Positions 44,305 to 53,160 of a stretch of 64,000 nucleotides of DNA are shown here, piece after piece. The stretch is from contig JAILDL010000013.1 of assembly GCA_024689465.1 (NCBI GenBank), positions 1-64,000 on the forward strand, in the 5' to 3' direction. Below the pieces are notes generated by a model. The model was not told the DNA's origin, searched no databases, and saw nothing but the letters and a program-made list of their open reading frames with translations. This DNA comes from Lachnospiraceae bacterium (lineage in GTDB: Bacteria > Bacillota > Clostridia > Lachnospirales > Lachnospiraceae). How positions within the stretch are numbered: position 1 is the first letter of the stretch; the number at the start of each line of letters is the position of its first letter. The position numbers and the translations under genes are program-made.

Positions 44305-45108
44305 TTAGTTCTGAGGTACAAGAGCAGCAGTAAGCTCGTAGGTATCGGCTACGGTCTTTAAGCTGCCATCCTTTTCAAACTTGGCAAACTCGGAGTTGAT
44401 GAAATCGGTCAGGTCTGAACCCTTGCGGCAGCCTACTACATACTCTTCGGATGTAAGAGATACGGTGTAGGTCAGGTTCTCGTAGCTGGTGCCTTCGCCG
44501 GTCATGGCAGCTGCCATTAACAGGTCGATGATGCAGGCATCAGAGGTGCCGGCGGCAACTTCCATAACTGCATCTGCCTGTGCAGAAACAGAAGTAAAGG
44601 TAAGGTTATTCTCCGTTGCGGCAGCTTCTCCTGCAGAGCCTGCTTCTACTGCAAAACTAAGGTCGGCTAAGGAAGCAACATCGGTATAGGAAGCAGCCTT
44701 ATCGGAAGGCAGTACCACTACCTGGGCGTTATTTAAGTAAGGCCTGGTGCAGTTCATGGATGTCTTTACTTCATCGGTCAGAGTCATTCCGTTCCAGACA
44801 ACGTCGATGGACTTGTTGTCCAGCTCCAGGATCTTGTTATCCCAGTCGATTTCGATGAACTGAACTTCCACGCCCAGATCCTTGGCAACGGCTCTGGCCA
44901 GGTCTGCATCAAAGCCGATCCATTCGCCGGATTCATCGGTGTAATCCATGGGAGCAAAGTCTGTGATACCTACAATGAGGGTTCCCTTGTCCTTGATATA
45001 AGCAAGGTCACCGCTTTCTGCAGATGTCTTTCCTGCAGATGCGCCGCAGGCAGTTAAAGAAAATACAGTAAGAGCGGCTAAAACTACGGATAAAAGTTTC
45101 TTTTTCAT
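44305..45108 (-). CDS. Amino-acid-binding lipoprotein (SBP family 3)
   Basis: A 267-residue secreted binding protein with a signal peptide and lipobox LTAC (Cys21). The family 3 binding core shows GTLIVGITDFAPMDY, WIGFDADLARAVAKDLG, WDNKILELDNKSIDVVWNG and later DACIIDLLMA. GGAGG precedes the ATG. It delivers the amino acid to the adjacent permease and ATPase. Confidence 0.94.
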   Translation of the reverse strand: MKKKLLSVVLAALTVFSLTACGASAGKTSAESGDLAYIKDKGTLIVGITDFAPMDYTDESGEWIGFDADLARAVAKDLGVEVQFIEIDWDNKILELDNKSIDVVWNGMTLTDEVKTSMNCTRPYLNNAQVVVLPSDKAASYTDVASLADLSFAVEAGSAGEAAATENNLTFTSVSAQADAVMEVAAGTSDACIIDLLMAAAMTGEGTSYENLTYTVSLTSEEYVVGCRKGSDLTDFINSEFAKFEKDGSLKTVADTYELTAALVPQN

Positions 45109-45210
45109 AATTCCTCCATTAGTAGAAATAGTTTAGTTAATTTAGTCCTTTACCACTCTACCATAATAAAATGTGTATGTCTACGAAGGACATCAAAAAA
45201 GATGAAGTCG

Positions 45211-45239
45211 TTGGCGCGAGGGATAGGAATTGCTATAAT
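45211..45239 (+). promoter_or_regulatory. Promoter of the Nif11-like small gene and GH20 gene
   Basis: TTGGCG at 45211-45216 and a perfect TATAAT at 45234-45239 with 17-base spacing, about 29 bases before the start codon at 45268. Confidence 0.7.
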
Positions 45240-45267
45240 GAAGCATAATCTTAAGAGAGGTAGCCCT

Positions 45268-45573
45268 ATGAGCGATTATATGCAGGTGGATATCCCGGAA
45301 GCGCTAGACAGATTGATGACGCTGGCTAAGAAAGATGAGACGTTGAAACAGCAGCTCCTCGCGACAAAGAATGAGAAGAACCCTATCGGTGCGTTCTGCG
45401 AGATCGCAACAAAGGCAGGATGCCCTATCTATGAGATGGACCTGATCACAGCAGGTGAAGAGCGGTATGCGGCGCTTAGAAGAAGCACCAACGGAGGCGG
45501 AGAGAATTCTCCACTGCTAAACTGCGAAGACGATGATTACGAACTGTTTCTGGAAGAACTGAGAAGACTGTAA
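45268..45573 (+). CDS. Nif11-like small protein of unknown function
   Basis: A 101-residue acidic protein. The first two thirds resemble a Nif11-type helical domain: a repeating helix (ALDRLMTLAKKDETLKQQLL), an EIATKAGCPIYEMDL segment where Nif11 leaders have the G-x-x-[FY] turn. The tail carries STNGGGENSPLL followed by an acidic end DDDYELFLEEL. In some bacteria Nif11 domains are leader peptides of ribosomal peptide natural products, but no modifying enzyme or transporter is nearby. I see no double-glycine cleavage site before a cysteine-rich core. The start at 45268 has AGAGAGG upstream. It shares a transcript with a GH20 gene 31 bases on. Confidence 0.6.
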   Translation: MSDYMQVDIPEALDRLMTLAKKDETLKQQLLATKNEKNPIGAFCEIATKAGCPIYEMDLITAGEERYAALRRSTNGGGENSPLLNCEDDDYELFLEELRRL

Positions 45574-45604
45574 AGAAAGCAAAAGCTGAAAGCGAGGGAC
45601 AAGT

Positions 45605-47251
45605 ATGTCCATCAATCGATTACGGGAGCTGGGCGTTATGATCGACTGCTCCCGAAATGCAGTGGTCCATGTGCCAGCATTAAAAAGATTCATGAAGATC
45701 TGTGCAGGCTTTGGATATGATTACATCGGTCTGTACACCGAAGATACGCTGGAGGTGGAGGGTGAGCCGTACTTTGGCTACCAGAGAGGCCGGTATACCG
45801 GAGAAGAGATCCGGGAAGCCGCTGCTTATGCAAAGAGCCTGGGGATGGAGCTTCGTCCCTATATCCAGACGCTGGCGCATATCAATCAGATCACGGAATA
45901 CTCCGATTACTGCGGACATATCGATACCGGAGACATCCTGCTTACAGGAGATGAGCGAGTTTATCAACTGCTGGATCATGTTCTGAAGACGATCTCGGAG
46001 ACCTATTCTTCTAAGGTTGTAAATATCGGTATGGATGAAGCCCACATGGTGGGCCTTGGAAGGTATCTGGAACAGCACGGATATGAGGATCGGGTCCAGA
46101 TCATCTTAAGGCATCTGGAAAAAGTAGTGGAGCTGTGCAAACAGTACGATTTAAAGCCGCAGATGTGGAGCGATATGTTCTTCCGCCTGTTGAATAATGG
46201 TTCCTACGATTCCGGAGATCCGGAAAAGAACCGGGCATTGATGGAGGAAATGAAGCGCACCGTCCATATTCCGGAGGGACTGGAACTGGTTTATTGGGAC
46301 TATTACAGTACGGACGTGGCGCATTATAAAACTATGCTCTCTCAGCATAAAGCCATGACCGATCGCATTTCCTTTGCAGGCGGGGCCTGGAGATGGATGG
46401 GCTTTAATCCCTATAACAGTTTCTCCATTCTGGCAACGAAGTCTGCCTTGGAAGCCTGCCTTTCGGAGGATATTGATTCCTGCGTGATCACCATGTGGGG
46501 AGATGACGGAACGGAGTGCAGTATATACAGTGTATTGCCGGCTTTATTTGAAGCCGCCGTTGCGGGAGGCAAGATTTCAGACCGCGGTATCTTTGAAAAG
46601 GTGACCGGCTATACCTTTGAAGAATTTATGCTACTGGATCTGCCGGATCCGGGGTGTGAAGGAAAACATAAGAACAACCTGACCAAGATCCTGCTGTTTG
46701 CGGATCCCTTGCTTGGGGTATTCGATTCGCTGGTGCCGGACAATACAGCAACTTACTATGCGGATGTTGCAAAGAAACTTCATGCTGTGACATGCGGCAG
46801 AGAAAGAGAAGAAGACAGCGTTTTTCGGATGCAGGAGATGCTCTGCAGGGTTCTGGAATTAAAGGCAGATTTGGGAATAAGGTTAAGACAGGCCTATCAG
46901 GAAGCCTTTCAGGCTGGCGATAAAGAAGCATTAAAGGATTTAAAGGACCATGTCCTTCCGGAACTGATCACCCGTCTGGATGCCTTTTATCAGGCATTCC
47001 GCAAGCAGTGGCTGGAGGAAGCCAAGCCCTTCGGCTTTGAGGTACAGACCATCCGGATCGGAGGACTTCGGCAGAGACTGGTAGATTGCATCGATACGTT
47101 GGAACAGTACCTGAACGGAAATCTGCAGAAGATCGAGGAACTGGAGACAAAGGCCCTGCCGGTGGGCTATTACATGGACGGAGGATCCTACACGGATCCT
47201 GAGTTTAACCGGTACAGGCTGCTTGCCACTACATCCAGATTATCCTGGTAG
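45605..47251 (+). CDS. GH20-like glycoside hydrolase (hexosaminidase-type barrel)
   Basis: A 548-residue cytoplasmic protein whose N-terminal two thirds form a GH20 TIM barrel. The catalytic Asp-Glu pair is in VVNIGMDEAHMVG. PYIQTLAHINQI and WAWRWMG-like GAWRWMGFNPYN are further conserved features. It lacks the N-terminal GH20b alpha/beta domain usual in the family. The last ~190 residues are mostly helical and of unknown function. It likely releases a terminal N-acetylhexosamine from imported oligosaccharides. It ends four bases before the convergent response regulator, with no terminator between them. Confidence 0.78.
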   Translation: MSINRLRELGVMIDCSRNAVVHVPALKRFMKICAGFGYDYIGLYTEDTLEVEGEPYFGYQRGRYTGEEIREAAAYAKSLGMELRPYIQTLAHINQITEYSDYCGHIDTGDILLTGDERVYQLLDHVLKTISETYSSKVVNIGMDEAHMVGLGRYLEQHGYEDRVQIILRHLEKVVELCKQYDLKPQMWSDMFFRLLNNGSYDSGDPEKNRALMEEMKRTVHIPEGLELVYWDYYSTDVAHYKTMLSQHKAMTDRISFAGGAWRWMGFNPYNSFSILATKSALEACLSEDIDSCVITMWGDDGTECSIYSVLPALFEAAVAGGKISDRGIFEKVTGYTFEEFMLLDLPDPGCEGKHKNNLTKILLFADPLLGVFDSLVPDNTATYYADVAKKLHAVTCGREREEDSVFRMQEMLCRVLELKADLGIRLRQAYQEAFQAGDKEALKDLKDHVLPELITRLDAFYQAFRKQWLEEAKPFGFEVQTIRIGGLRQRLVDCIDTLEQYLNGNLQKIEELETKALPVGYYMDGGSYTDPEFNRYRLLATTSRLSW

Positions 47252-47255
47252 AAGC

Positions 47256-48047
47256 CTAGTTGTTACGGTACTCGCTGGGAGTAATTCCATAAAAAGTCTT
47301 AAAGACACTCATAAAGTGCTTTTCGGAGAAATAGCCCACTTGTTGGGCTATTTCTCGTATGGGCAGATTTTGCTCAGTTCTGAGAAGGACCGCAGCCTGT
47401 GTCATACGTAGCCTGGTAATGAAACGAGAGTAGGACTCCCCGGTTTCTTCATGAAATATACCGGATAGGTAGGAAGGGGAAACACCCAGTGCATCGGCCA
47501 CCTCACCCTGAGATATGTTTTCTGTATAATGAGCAGAAATGTAATCCACCGCTTTCTGCGCCAGAGAGTCATCTCCTTGTGCAGAAGCAGTGAAACGGCT
47601 CAGGATAAGCTGTGTGATCTCGTTGGGCGTTGAATCATCCGGAAGAACGACGGTATTACGGCGCTCACAAATATGTTCTTTGATCTTCTCTAATGCATCA
47701 TGCATTTCCTGATCATTCAAAGGTTTCAGAATATATTCCATAACGCCCAGTTTGATGGCTTCTTTGGCATAAGCAAAATCATCGTAGCCTGTCAGAAGCA
47801 GCACCGGCAGTTCACTTCCGGTTTTCCGCATCTTCTTTACAACTTCCAGACCGGATACAAGCGGCATTTTGATATCGGTTATAAAAAGATCATAGGTATG
47901 ATCATCCAGAAGTTTTAATGCTTCTTCTCCGTTGGAGGCCACATCTTTTACATAATAATCCCCATGGATCTGGCTTAGATTATTTGAAATGTAGGACCGC
48001 ATTAACGGTTCATCTTCTGCAAAACAAACGCTAAATTCCGGTTTCAT
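47256..48047 (-). CDS. Response regulator with AraC-type output (YesN-like)
   Basis: A 263-residue regulator with an N-terminal receiver domain (phospho-acceptor Asp58 in DLFITDIKMP; Lys in YILKPLND) and a C-terminal AraC helix-turn-helix pair (QGEVADALGVSPSYLSGIFH; PIREIAQQVGYFSEKHFMSV). I take the ATG at 48047, which overlaps the end of the sensor kinase gene by 17 bases. With the kinase it forms a sugar-responsive system controlling the adjoining transporter and glycosidase genes. Confidence 0.93.
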   Translation of the reverse strand: MKPEFSVCFAEDEPLMRSYISNNLSQIHGDYYVKDVASNGEEALKLLDDHTYDLFITDIKMPLVSGLEVVKKMRKTGSELPVLLLTGYDDFAYAKEAIKLGVMEYILKPLNDQEMHDALEKIKEHICERRNTVVLPDDSTPNEITQLILSRFTASAQGDDSLAQKAVDYISAHYTENISQGEVADALGVSPSYLSGIFHEETGESYSRFITRLRMTQAAVLLRTEQNLPIREIAQQVGYFSEKHFMSVFKTFYGITPSEYRNN

Positions 48048-49839
48048 TTGCAAACTCCGTTCTGATAGTAAGTGGAATATGGATCGTGATAGTAGTTCCT
48101 TTGTCGGGAACCGAATCGATTTCAAACTGTAAAGGCTCCCCATATTTTAATTTCAGCCGTTTGGCTATATTTGTAACGCCTACACCTGAGGTTTCGGTAG
48201 AGGTGTCGCTATCGGTAAAAAGATGAGTTTTTAACTGGTCTAGTGTTTCTTTCGGCATGCCCATTCCGGTATCCGAAATACAAAAAACAGCATAAGGTGG
48301 AGCATAATCTGCCGTGATGGAGATATGCGTTCCGGTGGCTTTGGGTTCGCATCCGTGGATGATGGCATTTTCTACCAGAGGCTGGATGGTCATGGCCGGC
48401 AGAAGCAGTTTGTGAAGTTCTTTATCTACTCGAATGGAGTAGGAGAGTTTTTCATGCCTTCTGGATTGAAGACTCAGGTAACTCTCGGTTATATGAAGCT
48501 CACTTAGTAAGGAGATTTCACTGTCGGCATTGACCATTCCACGGAGTAAAACAGACAGCTCGTCTATTGCCTTTAAGGCTTCCGCATCCTGTCTGGTTTT
48601 GATGAGCAGACTGATGGTATTTAAGGTATTAAACAGGAAATGCGGTCGGATCTGCTGGCATAAGCTGTCATACTCCGCCTTTTGCTGCAGGTATTTGGCT
48701 TCGTAGATCTTTTTGGTAAGCCGGCGATTGCCTTCCATCGTGCGTTGGATCTGATCCAGCAGATCGTTATAGGTTTCGTTCAGATAATTGATCTCTTCCA
48801 CATCACATTCCGGTGCGCGTAAGGACAGATCGCCACCTTGAGACCGCTGCATGACTCCGATCGTGGTATTGATCGGCTGCAGGAAAGTACGAACATAGAG
48901 GACGGAGAAGACCAGTCCCATAACAGAGCAAAGAATTGCAAGGATCAGAGAAAAAATACGGATGGGCGCAGCTTCTTTGAGCAACTGGGAGCGGGATGTG
49001 ATCTCGACTACATACCAGTTTGTGCCTTCGATGTTCTGGGAATTAACGATGTACCCGGAACCATTCAGGGTCAGGTTTTCAATGCCGTTTTCAAAGGTGA
49101 GATTTCGGGATAGTAACTCCGGATCAATGGCTTCCGGGAGAGAAGACCTTTGGTAGATGACGTTACCGGAATCATCCAACATGTACAGGGCACTGTTATT
49201 GTTTAATTCTACCGGATTTAGCACTTCAGAAATTCCGGTATAATCTGCATCTACCCGGATCACACCGATGGTATGATTATCGGCGCGCAGACTCCGTAAC
49301 TGTCGTACCAGTGAAAAGACAGACAGAGTATAGCCGCTTTCGGTCTCTGTTTGGACGGGAAGGAAGATCAGATCGGTACTTTCCAGAGCTTTCCGATACC
49401 AGTCTTCTGAGGCATAATCGGAGTGCAGGGAAATGCTGTGAGAAGTCCGGGTCGTATAATAAATATCGTCGGAGATGATATATACTCGTAAGATCTCTTT
49501 TCGGGGAATGGTCATCACTTCCCTAAGATACCCTTCGATGGTCCTTTTTTTACTCAGCTTTTCGGCAGCAGCCTGCGGATTGGTATCCAATAGATTCATG
49601 ATATCCGCGTTATAATAGGGAGCCATACTCAGGCGGGATAATTCATCGATATACAGACCGGTATTAAGAGCGATCTGTTCTACAATGGATTCTGTTTTTT
49701 CGGCAGCCGTTCGAATGAAATGATTCTGATACCACAAGGAACCTGCCAGTGATACGATGATCACGGAAGTAAACAATAAGGCAGTGATCGAAACAACCAG
49801 TTGCCGTTTTAGATTGGAACGTTTCCCCCTGTTTCGCAT
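48031..49839 (-). CDS. Sensor histidine kinase (YesM-like)
   Basis: A 602-residue membrane kinase: a first helix (about 15-37), an extracytoplasmic double-Cache-size domain (about 40-290), a second helix (about 292-315), HAMP, then the LytS/YesM-type His_kinase domain with the phospho-acceptor in RPHFLFNTLN. The C-terminal HATPase has VENAIIHG and SDTGMGM. The ATG at 49839 has AGGG nine bases upstream; an ATG at 49854 lies too close to the -10 TATAAT (49866-49861, extended TGA-TATAAT). It is divergent from the sugar-binding lipoprotein gene and probably senses the same sugars. Confidence 0.92.
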   Translation of the reverse strand: MRNRGKRSNLKRQLVVSITALLFTSVIIVSLAGSLWYQNHFIRTAAEKTESIVEQIALNTGLYIDELSRLSMAPYYNADIMNLLDTNPQAAAEKLSKKRTIEGYLREVMTIPRKEILRVYIISDDIYYTTRTSHSISLHSDYASEDWYRKALESTDLIFLPVQTETESGYTLSVFSLVRQLRSLRADNHTIGVIRVDADYTGISEVLNPVELNNNSALYMLDDSGNVIYQRSSLPEAIDPELLSRNLTFENGIENLTLNGSGYIVNSQNIEGTNWYVVEITSRSQLLKEAAPIRIFSLILAILCSVMGLVFSVLYVRTFLQPINTTIGVMQRSQGGDLSLRAPECDVEEINYLNETYNDLLDQIQRTMEGNRRLTKKIYEAKYLQQKAEYDSLCQQIRPHFLFNTLNTISLLIKTRQDAEALKAIDELSVLLRGMVNADSEISLLSELHITESYLSLQSRRHEKLSYSIRVDKELHKLLLPAMTIQPLVENAIIHGCEPKATGTHISITADYAPPYAVFCISDTGMGMPKETLDQLKTHLFTDSDTSTETSGVGVTNIAKRLKLKYGEPLQFEIDSVPDKGTTITIHIPLTIRTEFANETGI

Positions 49840-49860
49840 AAGAAATACCCTCATGTGGTG

Positions 49861-49869
49861 ATTATATCA
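49861..49869 (-). promoter_or_regulatory. Extended -10 element of the two-component operon
   Basis: TGA-TATAAT on the - strand, giving a start close to the kinase gene. Confidence 0.5.
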
Positions 49870-50012
49870 TTCCTTTACAGAGTTTTTTCGGGAATCATAA
49901 AAAAACGAACCTTCATCGTAAAAGCCGGGAATTTTATCTTGAAATGAGCCATGGCATAATCAGAATTGCAAAAGGCCATATATGGAAACATGCAACGAAA
50001 GGAGAATGTATT

Positions 50013-51389
50013 GTGGGAAAGAAAAAGTTTTTAGCAGTCCTGTTAACCGCTGCTCTGGGTATGAGCACTCTGGCAGGATGTGGGGCAACTGATACAAGCA
50101 CATCCGGTGAAGCACCGGATACAAATACCGTAACGGAAGCTGCAACACCTGCAGCAAGCGAGGCAGAGGCTGCAGATAGTACGGAAAAGGAAAACAAGGC
50201 AGTTGATCTTACCTTCTTTACAGGAAAAGTTGAAACGGTGGACCTGCTCAATCAGATCATCAGCGATTACAACCAGCAGTCCGGCGGGATCACTGTAGAA
50301 CAGGAGTATCAGGCAGATGCAAGTAACATCATTAAGATCAAATTTGCATCCGGCGAGTCTCCTGATCTCATGACAACTTACGAACAGGAATATGTTAATC
50401 AGGGCAAATATCTGGACCTGTCTGATCGGAACGAATGGTGGGACAGACTGATCCCTTCCATGAAGGAAAGCTGTACCGACCTGGAGTCCGGAAAACAGTA
50501 CCGTGTGTGCACCAATATGACTATGGCAGGCTTTTTCTACAACAAGGAAATGTTTGACGAGTTAGGCCTTAAGGTTGCCACAACCTGGCCGGAATTTGAA
50601 GCAAATCTGGAAGCAATCAAAGAAGCACATCCCGATGTGGATCCCTGGTTCATCTTTGGCGAAGCCTGGCATCTTGGACATCTGATCGAATTCATGCCTC
50701 ATGGATATATCAAGGCAAAGTATGGTGCTACCGAGGCCAAGAAAGCAATGCTCAGTAATGATAGCGCAAAGCTGGATTGGGGCAATCCGGACGGTGCTAT
50801 GGCTACCTTTGCAAAGAATCTGGTAGAACTTCAGAAGAAGGGGCTCATCAATGAGGACGTTCTGACTGCAACCAGCGACAACTGCATCGATGCCTTTGTG
50901 ACTGGCAAGTGCGCGATGTTCTCTAATGGTATGTGGTGTCTGTCGGATCTGCTTACAAAGAATCCGGATATGGCAGATAAGATCGGCTTTGCTCCTTATC
51001 CTGCCTTCATGGAGGACGGTGTTCCGGTAGTTTTGGTCGCAGAAGATTCCGGTTACAGTATCTCTGCCGAAACAGAACATGTAGACGAAGTAGTCGATTT
51101 CCTGAATTTCCTTTTCAGTGCGGAAAATCAGAAAAAGTATGCAGAGACCTTGGGATCTCCCAGTGCATTTAAGGATGTTGATGCTTCCTGGGCACCAGAC
51201 AGCATCGTATCCGGCGTAAATGATGCAGTGGCAAGTGCAACCAATATTGGATTCACAAATGAAAAGCCCGCAGGTTTCTCCGGTGATGATGCCGGACGTC
51301 TGGTTCAGGATCTGCTGGCAGGAACCTATAGTCCCGAAGAATTTGCAAAGGCATACGAGGAAGCTTGGAATGCCGGCTATACAAATTAG
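50013..51389 (+). CDS. Sugar-binding lipoprotein (CUT1 ABC transporter, SBP family 1)
   Basis: A 458-residue extracellular binding protein. The start is GTG at 50013 with GAAAGGAG eight bases upstream, giving the signal VGKKKFLAVLLTAALG and lipobox LAGC (Cys23). A Ser/Thr/Ala/Glu-rich linker follows, then a maltose-binding-protein-like fold (VDLTFFTGKVETVDLLNQII, then FASGESPDLMTTYEQEY). Placed before two permeases and two alpha-glucan enzymes. I infer isomaltooligosaccharides or other alpha-1,6-glucosides as ligands. Confidence 0.93.
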   Translation: MGKKKFLAVLLTAALGMSTLAGCGATDTSTSGEAPDTNTVTEAATPAASEAEAADSTEKENKAVDLTFFTGKVETVDLLNQIISDYNQQSGGITVEQEYQADASNIIKIKFASGESPDLMTTYEQEYVNQGKYLDLSDRNEWWDRLIPSMKESCTDLESGKQYRVCTNMTMAGFFYNKEMFDELGLKVATTWPEFEANLEAIKEAHPDVDPWFIFGEAWHLGHLIEFMPHGYIKAKYGATEAKKAMLSNDSAKLDWGNPDGAMATFAKNLVELQKKGLINEDVLTATSDNCIDAFVTGKCAMFSNGMWCLSDLLTKNPDMADKIGFAPYPAFMEDGVPVVLVAEDSGYSISAETEHVDEVVDFLNFLFSAENQKKYAETLGSPSAFKDVDASWAPDSIVSGVNDAVASATNIGFTNEKPAGFSGDDAGRLVQDLLAGTYSPEEFAKAYEEAWNAGYTN

Positions 51390-51401
51390 TAATTGATCTT
51401 T

Positions 51402-51440
51402 GGACTGCAGGCACCTGATCGTGTCCTGCAGTCCTTTTTT
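51402..51440 (+). terminator. Internal terminator after the binding-protein gene
   Basis: A perfect 10-bp stem GGACTGCAGG / CCTGCAGTCC with a 13-base loop, followed by six T. It lies between the lipoprotein and permease genes, and would make the lipoprotein message more abundant than that of downstream genes. Confidence 0.85.
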
Positions 51441-51456
51441 ATAGGTGGTAGTTATT

Positions 51457-52320
51457 ATGCAACGAAAGAAAAACAAGGCAGCTCAGTTTCTTTCTCTACC
51501 GGCACTTATCCTGTATGGTGTATTCTTCGTATATCCACTGCTCAGAGGGATCGGGATGAGCCTGACCAATTGGGACGGAATGGGGCAGGCTACGTTTATC
51601 GGCCTGAAGAATTATTTTGATTTTTTCAGTGATAAGAGGGCACTCCATGATATCCAAACAACGGTTATCTTTGCTGTGGGAAGTGCTGTGCTTTTAAATA
51701 TAGTGGGCCTTCTTTATGCGCTGCTCATGAACACGGAATTTAAAGGAAAAAGTATTGCACGGGTGATCATTTATCTGCCGGCGATCATCAGCCCGTTGAT
51801 CATGGGATATATCTGGTACTTTCTGTTACAGCCTAAACGGGGGTATCTGTATTATGCCTGCATGCAGTTGGGACTGCCGGATCTGATCGGTAACTGGATG
51901 AGTTCATATCACAGTGCGCTGGCGGTGCTGATCGTGGTAAATGTCTGGCAGTTTGCCGGCATGACCATGATCATATATCTGGCAGGACTAAAAGCGATTG
52001 CAAAAGATTATACGGAGGCTGCAGCCATCGACGGAGCCACAAAGTGGCAGTTGTTTTTTCGGATTACGCTGCCGCTCCTCATGCCGGCGATCCGGATCAA
52101 TGTAGTGACCAATATTATTGGTTCCTTATCGGTATTTGACGTCATCATGTCGCTTACAGAGGGTGGTCCGGGTTATGCGACGGAATCTTTGTCTATTTAC
52201 ATCATGCGGATGTGCTACGGAAGCAGAACAGGCTATTCTACAGCGGTAGCTATGATCCTGTTTGTGATCATTCTGATTCCGGTACTGATATCCATGCGCC
52301 TGACCAGGCAGAAAGGTTGA
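51457..52320 (+). CDS. Sugar ABC transporter permease (MalF-like, CUT1)
   Basis: A 287-residue permease with six predicted helices and the coupling loop YTEAAAIDGATKWQLFFRIT. The ATG at 51457 follows AGGTGGT; an in-frame GTG at 51445 would overlap it. No ATPase is encoded in the cluster, so a shared multi-sugar ATPase elsewhere is implied. Confidence 0.92.
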   Translation: MQRKKNKAAQFLSLPALILYGVFFVYPLLRGIGMSLTNWDGMGQATFIGLKNYFDFFSDKRALHDIQTTVIFAVGSAVLLNIVGLLYALLMNTEFKGKSIARVIIYLPAIISPLIMGYIWYFLLQPKRGYLYYACMQLGLPDLIGNWMSSYHSALAVLIVVNVWQFAGMTMIIYLAGLKAIAKDYTEAAAIDGATKWQLFFRITLPLLMPAIRINVVTNIIGSLSVFDVIMSLTEGGPGYATESLSIYIMRMCYGSRTGYSTAVAMILFVIILIPVLISMRLTRQKG

Positions 52321-52322
52321 TC

Positions 52323-53156
52323 ATGCTCAGAGAAAAGAAAATCACCAAGATCAGCAGAGGCGTGATCGTATTTCTTCTATGCATTGCGTACCTGCTTCCT
52401 TTCTATATTCTGAATATCCTGGCTTTAAATGCGCCAGATCGTGTTTTCTACGAAGGAAACCTGTTTATTCCGGATTTTCATCTGGAAAATTTTGCAGAGG
52501 CATGGACAACTTCTCATATTGGGAGAGCTATGATCAATTCGGCGATCATAACCTTCGGCACATTGGCCTTGACCATTATCTGTGGTGGCCTGGCGGGGTA
52601 TGCCATCGCCCGTTTTCCGACAGCCTATAACCGCTTTGTATTTGGCCTGATCATCGGATGCATGATGATCCCGGGTATTATTAATACAGTGCCTCTTTAT
52701 ACTCTGATGAGGCAGCTGAAAGCAGTAAATACCCTGTGGGGGATGATCTTTGTCTGCTCTGCGTTAGCAATGCCTTCCGCAGTTTTTATCTATACCACAT
52801 TTATACAGGCATTGCCGGTCACGTTGGATGAAGCAGCAGCTCTGGATGGTTGCTCAAAGTTCCAGATATTCTGGAAGATCATTTTCCCGATCATCCGTCC
52901 TGCCACGGCATCGTTTGTGATCCTGAACGGATTCGGCATCTGGAACAATTATGCGCAGGCTGTTTTCTTCTTACAGAGCAGCAAGAAGCATAATGTGCCT
53001 CAGGCACTGTCGGTATTTTTCCAACAGTTTGCGGGGGCAAAATGGCACCTCATGGCTTCGACGTCCATGATCGCCATTATTCCGGTCGTGGTGGTATTTC
53101 TGATCTTCCAGAAGCAATTTATCAGTGGTTTGGCAGACGGGGCAGTGAAAGGATAA
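52323..53156 (+). CDS. Sugar ABC transporter permease (MalG-like, CUT1)
   Basis: A 277-residue permease with six helices and the loop DEAAALDGCSKFQIFWKIIF. It starts two bases after the preceding stop, with AAAGG upstream; a longer open frame from 52212 overlaps the previous gene and is not used. It ends KQFISGLADGAVKG, usual for the family. Confidence 0.92.
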   Translation: MLREKKITKISRGVIVFLLCIAYLLPFYILNILALNAPDRVFYEGNLFIPDFHLENFAEAWTTSHIGRAMINSAIITFGTLALTIICGGLAGYAIARFPTAYNRFVFGLIIGCMMIPGIINTVPLYTLMRQLKAVNTLWGMIFVCSALAMPSAVFIYTTFIQALPVTLDEAAALDGCSKFQIFWKIIFPIIRPATASFVILNGFGIWNNYAQAVFFLQSSKKHNVPQALSVFFQQFAGAKWHLMASTSMIAIIPVVVVFLIFQKQFISGLADGAVKG

Positions 53157-53160
53157 AACG

